A stretch of DNA of 8,765 bases from Oligoflexaceae bacterium (GTDB taxonomy: Bacteria; Bdellovibrionota_B; Oligoflexia; Oligoflexales; Oligoflexaceae): the NCBI GenBank assembly GCA_947474445.1, contig CANJJY010000179.1:1-8765 (forward strand), given 5' to 3'. Of the stretch, positions 6,731-8,765 are shown one piece after another. The position numbers and the translations under genes were made by a program. The stretch's first letter is position 1. Every line of letters starts with the position of its first letter. The notes beneath the pieces are model-generated. The model did not search any database, had not been told where the DNA came from, and saw nothing but the letters and a program-made list of their open reading frames with translations.

Positions 6731-6747
6731 TGCAAGGAAAAGACCAA
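6731..6747 (-). promoter_or_regulatory. Possible sigma-54 (-24/-12) promoter upstream of lptC
   Basis: The minus strand reads TTGGTCTTTTCCTTGCA from 6747 to 6731. The GG and GC doublets have the 12-base offset required for sigma-54, the -12 half is a full TTGCA, and the -24 half is a partial match (TGG then T, C, T against consensus CAC). It overlaps the right arm of the terminator stem. A start site would fall near 6720, about 70 bases before lptC. Presence of rpoN downstream makes it intriguing but does not prove use. Confidence 0.3.
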
Positions 6748-6774
6748 AGTTTGGGAAGTTCTCTGGTCTTTTTT
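6738..6774 (-). terminator. Hairpin terminator after pyrG-kdsD
   Basis: On the minus strand AAAAGACCA (6772-6764) pairs with TGGTCTTTT (6746-6738) across a 17-base loop, about 25 bases after the kdsD stop. A-rich bases precede and T bases close the stem, giving a bidirectional-type intrinsic terminator. It marks the likely break between the pyrG-kdsD and lptC-rapZ transcripts; the long loop suggests incomplete termination is possible. Confidence 0.65.
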
Positions 6775-6797
6775 CAAGTTCACCCTGTCAAGGCCTT

Positions 6798-7763
6798 CTA
6801 GACTATTTTGGCTTTCAAAAGATCATGCATGCGAATAAGGCCTAAGACCCGCTGTTGTGCGTCAACGACAAAAAGGGAAGTGATGCGATGGTCTTCCATC
6901 ACTTTGACTGCATCGAGGGCTAAGCGATCCGGTCCTATCGTTTTGGGATGTCGACTCATGAGATCGGAAGCTTTGAGGGAAAAGACGGCTGCTTGTTTGG
7001 TCAGGAGCGCCCGTCGCAGGTCACCGTCAGTGATGGCACCCGCGAGTTCGCCTTGAAGTCCATAAACGGCAGCGATCCCAAAGTTCCGGGCTGTAATCAC
7101 TTCAAGTACCCGAGCGATGGAATCAGCCTCTCGTAGCTCCAAAAGATCGCGCTGCATGTGCTCACTGACGAGCGATAGCTGTCGACCGAGACTGCCGTCC
7201 GGATGAAACAAGGCAAAATCAGTTTCCTTGAATCCACGCGCATGCATCAATGCGATCGCCAAGGCGTCGCCGAGCGCCATCGCAACCGTCGTCGAGCTGG
7301 TGGGCGCCAGATTCAGAGGACAGGCCTCGCGCTCGACCGAGCCATCGAGGACATAGGTAGACACCTGCGCGAGAGAGGACTGCGGCCGACCAGTGATCGC
7401 AATGATAGGTATCTGCTGTCGTTTGGCAAATTTGGCGACTTCGATGGTCTCTCGTGTCTCCCCACCAAAAGCGACGAGGAGGAGAATATCGTTTTTTTGT
7501 AACATCCCGAGATCGCCATGCAAGGCTTCCGAAGGATGAAGGAAGAAAGCCGCCGTCCCGGTACTGGCCAAGGTCGCCGCAATCTTGCGACCAACATGCC
7601 CAGATTTGCCAAGCCCGCACACGACCACCTTACCTTGCAATGATGCAACATGCTCAACGGCTCGATTGAAATTATCGTCCAGCCGCAGTGCGGCCGCCTT
7701 CAAAGCCTGACTTTCGTCAAACAAAGCGCGGCGTCCCCATTCAACGATAGAAATCTCTGTCAT
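6798..7763 (-). CDS. kdsD: Arabinose-5-phosphate isomerase (SIS plus two CBS domains)
   Basis: Converts ribulose 5-phosphate to arabinose 5-phosphate, the first dedicated step to Kdo for LPS. 321 residues (E. coli KdsD 328). The SIS domain covers about 35-180 (GKVVVCGLGKSGHVGRKIA, then LHPSEALHGDLGM), and paired CBS domains about 203-321 (AAVYGLQGELAGAITDGDLRR region, then ITSLFVVD). Lys53, His82, Glu105, Glu146 and His187 match the E. coli active-site set Lys59, His88, Glu111, Glu152 and His193, as I recall it, with a constant offset of six, so activity is expected. I chose ATG 7763, which shares an ATGA overlap with the pyrG stop; the frame runs 37 codons further into pyrG, but that extension is not family-like. 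KpsF and GutQ are paralogues with the same fold and chemistry; the LPS gene context favours KdsD. Confidence 0.94.
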   Translation of the reverse strand: MTEISIVEWGRRALFDESQALKAAALRLDDNFNRAVEHVASLQGKVVVCGLGKSGHVGRKIAATLASTGTAAFFLHPSEALHGDLGMLQKNDILLLVAFGGETRETIEVAKFAKRQQIPIIAITGRPQSSLAQVSTYVLDGSVEREACPLNLAPTSSTTVAMALGDALAIALMHARGFKETDFALFHPDGSLGRQLSLVSEHMQRDLLELREADSIARVLEVITARNFGIAAVYGLQGELAGAITDGDLRRALLTKQAAVFSLKASDLMSRHPKTIGPDRLALDAVKVMEDHRITSLFVVDAQQRVLGLIRMHDLLKAKIV

Positions 7764-8765
7764 ACCGTTTGCTCGTGATAGTGCAGCGAAGCCCGCACAA
7801 AATCCTTGAATAGGGGATGTGGATTCATGGGTTTGCTTTTGAGTTCGGGATGAAATTGGCAGGCAACAAACCAAGGATGCCCTTCAAGTTCGATGACCTC
7901 TACGAGCCGCCCATCAGGAGACAGGCCGGAAAAAATCATCCCTTCGCGGCTGAAAGGGTCGCGGTAATCGTTATTAAACTCGTAGCGATGCCGATGCCTT
8001 TCTGAAATCACGTCCTGGGCATATGCGTGATGAGCTTTGGAAGTAGCCTGCAGACTGCAGGGGTAAGCTCCGAGGCGCATCGTCCCACCTTTAGTGGTTA
8101 CACTCTTTTGATCTTCCATCAGATGAATAATCAACTCTGGGGTCTCGGGGCTGAATTCCTGAGAATCGGCCCGCTCCAATTTAAGGACATTGCGGGCGAA
8201 CTCAATAGCAGCCAGCTGCATCCCTAAGCAAATTCCCAAAAATGGGATTTTGTTGCGACGCAAATGGGAAATGGCAGCAATCTTGCCCTCGATCCCGCGA
8301 TTGCCAAAGCCTCCGGGGACGATGACCCCGTCGAGCCCTTTGAGCTGCTCGGCGACATTTTCATTGTTGAGGTTGGCCGCATCGAAATACACGACTTCAA
8401 CGCGCGTATGATGCTCAATCCCAGCATGGGTCAAGGCTTCGCTGATCGATTTATAAGAGTCGATGACATCAACATATTTCCCAACGATACCGATGCGGCA
8501 TTTGGCTCGCGGATTGTCGAGAGCCTCTTCAATACGATGCCAGTCCGTGAGTTCTGGACTGCGGGTCCAGATATTCAAGGCATCGACGATGATTTGATCA
8601 AGTCCTTGCGCATGCAAATAAAGGGGTACTTTGTAAATTGTATCGACATCGCAGGCATCGATGACTCGTTCTGGTTTAACGTTACAAAACAACCCGATCT
8701 TCTCTCTGAGATCTAAAGGAACTGGACGATCCGCTCGACAAACCAAAATGTTAGGTTGAATACCG
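7760..8765 (-). CDS. pyrG: CTP synthase, C-terminal part; 5' end outside window
   Basis: Makes CTP from UTP, ATP and glutamine. About 334 residues of the roughly 540-residue enzyme are present. The frame is open to the window edge, reading GIQPNILVCRADRPVP there, a conserved mid-protein segment, so the TTG at 8746 is internal and not a start. The end of the synthetase domain (DVDTIYKVPLYL) is followed by the class I glutamine amidotransferase domain: PGGFGNRG, the nucleophile elbow GICLGMQ with Cys at 8230-8228, and FHPELKSKP, which holds the His and Glu of the triad. No defect is seen. The stop overlaps the kdsD start. In many proteobacteria pyrG is followed by kdsA or eno; here it is followed directly by kdsD. 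Confidence 0.98.
   Translation of the reverse strand, partial: GIQPNILVCRADRPVPLDLREKIGLFCNVKPERVIDACDVDTIYKVPLYLHAQGLDQIIVDALNIWTRSPELTDWHRIEEALDNPRAKCRIGIVGKYVDVIDSYKSISEALTHAGIEHHTRVEVVYFDAANLNNENVAEQLKGLDGVIVPGGFGNRGIEGKIAAISHLRRNKIPFLGICLGMQLAAIEFARNVLKLERADSQEFSPETPELIIHLMEDQKSVTTKGGTMRLGAYPCSLQATSKAHHAYAQDVISERHRHRYEFNNDYRDPFSREGMIFSGLSPDGRLVEVIELEGHPWFVACQFHPELKSKPMNPHPLFKDFVRASLHYHEQTV

Noticed and set aside
6786..6791. Perfect TTGACA on the minus strand just after kdsD
   Set aside because: No -10-like hexamer lies 16-18 bases downstream (the sequence there is the terminator arm), so it is not a credible promoter.
7764..7874. A 37-codon N-terminal extension of kdsD
   Set aside because: It lies entirely in the pyrG 3' end, does not look like KdsD, and the ATGA overlap at 7763 gives a family-like start.
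8047..8061. CCTGCAG-A-CTGCAGG inverted repeat in pyrG
   Set aside because: A 7-bp inverted repeat is common by chance in a window this long, and it sits within coding sequence with no context.
8264..8716. A 150-codon plus-strand frame opposite pyrG
   Set aside because: It lies fully antisense to conserved CTP synthase codons with no domain or ribosome site that I can see.

Overview
This window is core chromosome from a Gram-negative, LPS-making bacterium. It carries Kdo precursor synthesis (kdsD), the LPS transport genes lptC, lptA and lptB, and a sigma-54 gene. Base composition looks balanced (roughly half G+C by eye). The order pyrG-kdsD-lptC-lptA-lptB-rpoN-rapZ resembles a compacted form of the pyrG-kdsA-kdsD-kdsC-lpt-rpoN-hpf-rapZ neighbourhood that I recall from delta-proteobacterial lineages. 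A Bdellovibrionota or delta-proteobacterial relative is therefore my best guess, but this is inference from gene order and protein style, not a database match.

Layout. Positions 1-2031 (+) hold the C-terminal two thirds of glycine dehydrogenase, GcvP, which enters from the left edge. It ends at two tandem hairpins (2039-2118) that separate it from everything else. All other genes lie on the minus strand and are read from right to left. At the right edge is the C-terminal part of CTP synthase (pyrG, 8765-7760). It shares an ATGA stop/start overlap with kdsD (7763-6798). A 146-base spacer follows (6652-6797), with a terminator hairpin and candidate promoters. Then comes a tight five-gene block: lptC (6651-6067), lptA (6083-5280), lptB (5283-4543), rpoN (4492-3032) and rapZ (3005-2112). 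The lpt genes overlap one another. A 50-base gap with a perfect hairpin separates lptB from rpoN, and 26 bases separate rpoN from rapZ.

Function. PyrG makes CTP and KdsD makes arabinose 5-phosphate, so the first pair supplies both precursor branches that meet at CMP-Kdo, the activated sugar of the LPS core. LptC, LptA and LptB are parts of the machine that moves finished LPS from the inner to the outer membrane. RpoN is sigma-54. RapZ is a P-loop protein linked in enterobacteria to amino-sugar (GlcN6P) sensing for envelope precursor supply. The theme is envelope biogenesis plus sigma-54 control.

I see no mobile element, CRISPR array, tRNA, rRNA or unknown multi-gene system, and no gene-free stretch above 300 bases. 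The points worth a second look are an unusually long charged and proline-rich linker in LptA, a TTG start for lptA that overrides the longer ATG frame, a sigma-54-like -24/-12 element upstream of the operon that encodes sigma-54, the missing hpf/ptsN and kdsA/kdsC genes, the hairpin in front of rpoN, and the non-enterobacterial C-terminus of RapZ.
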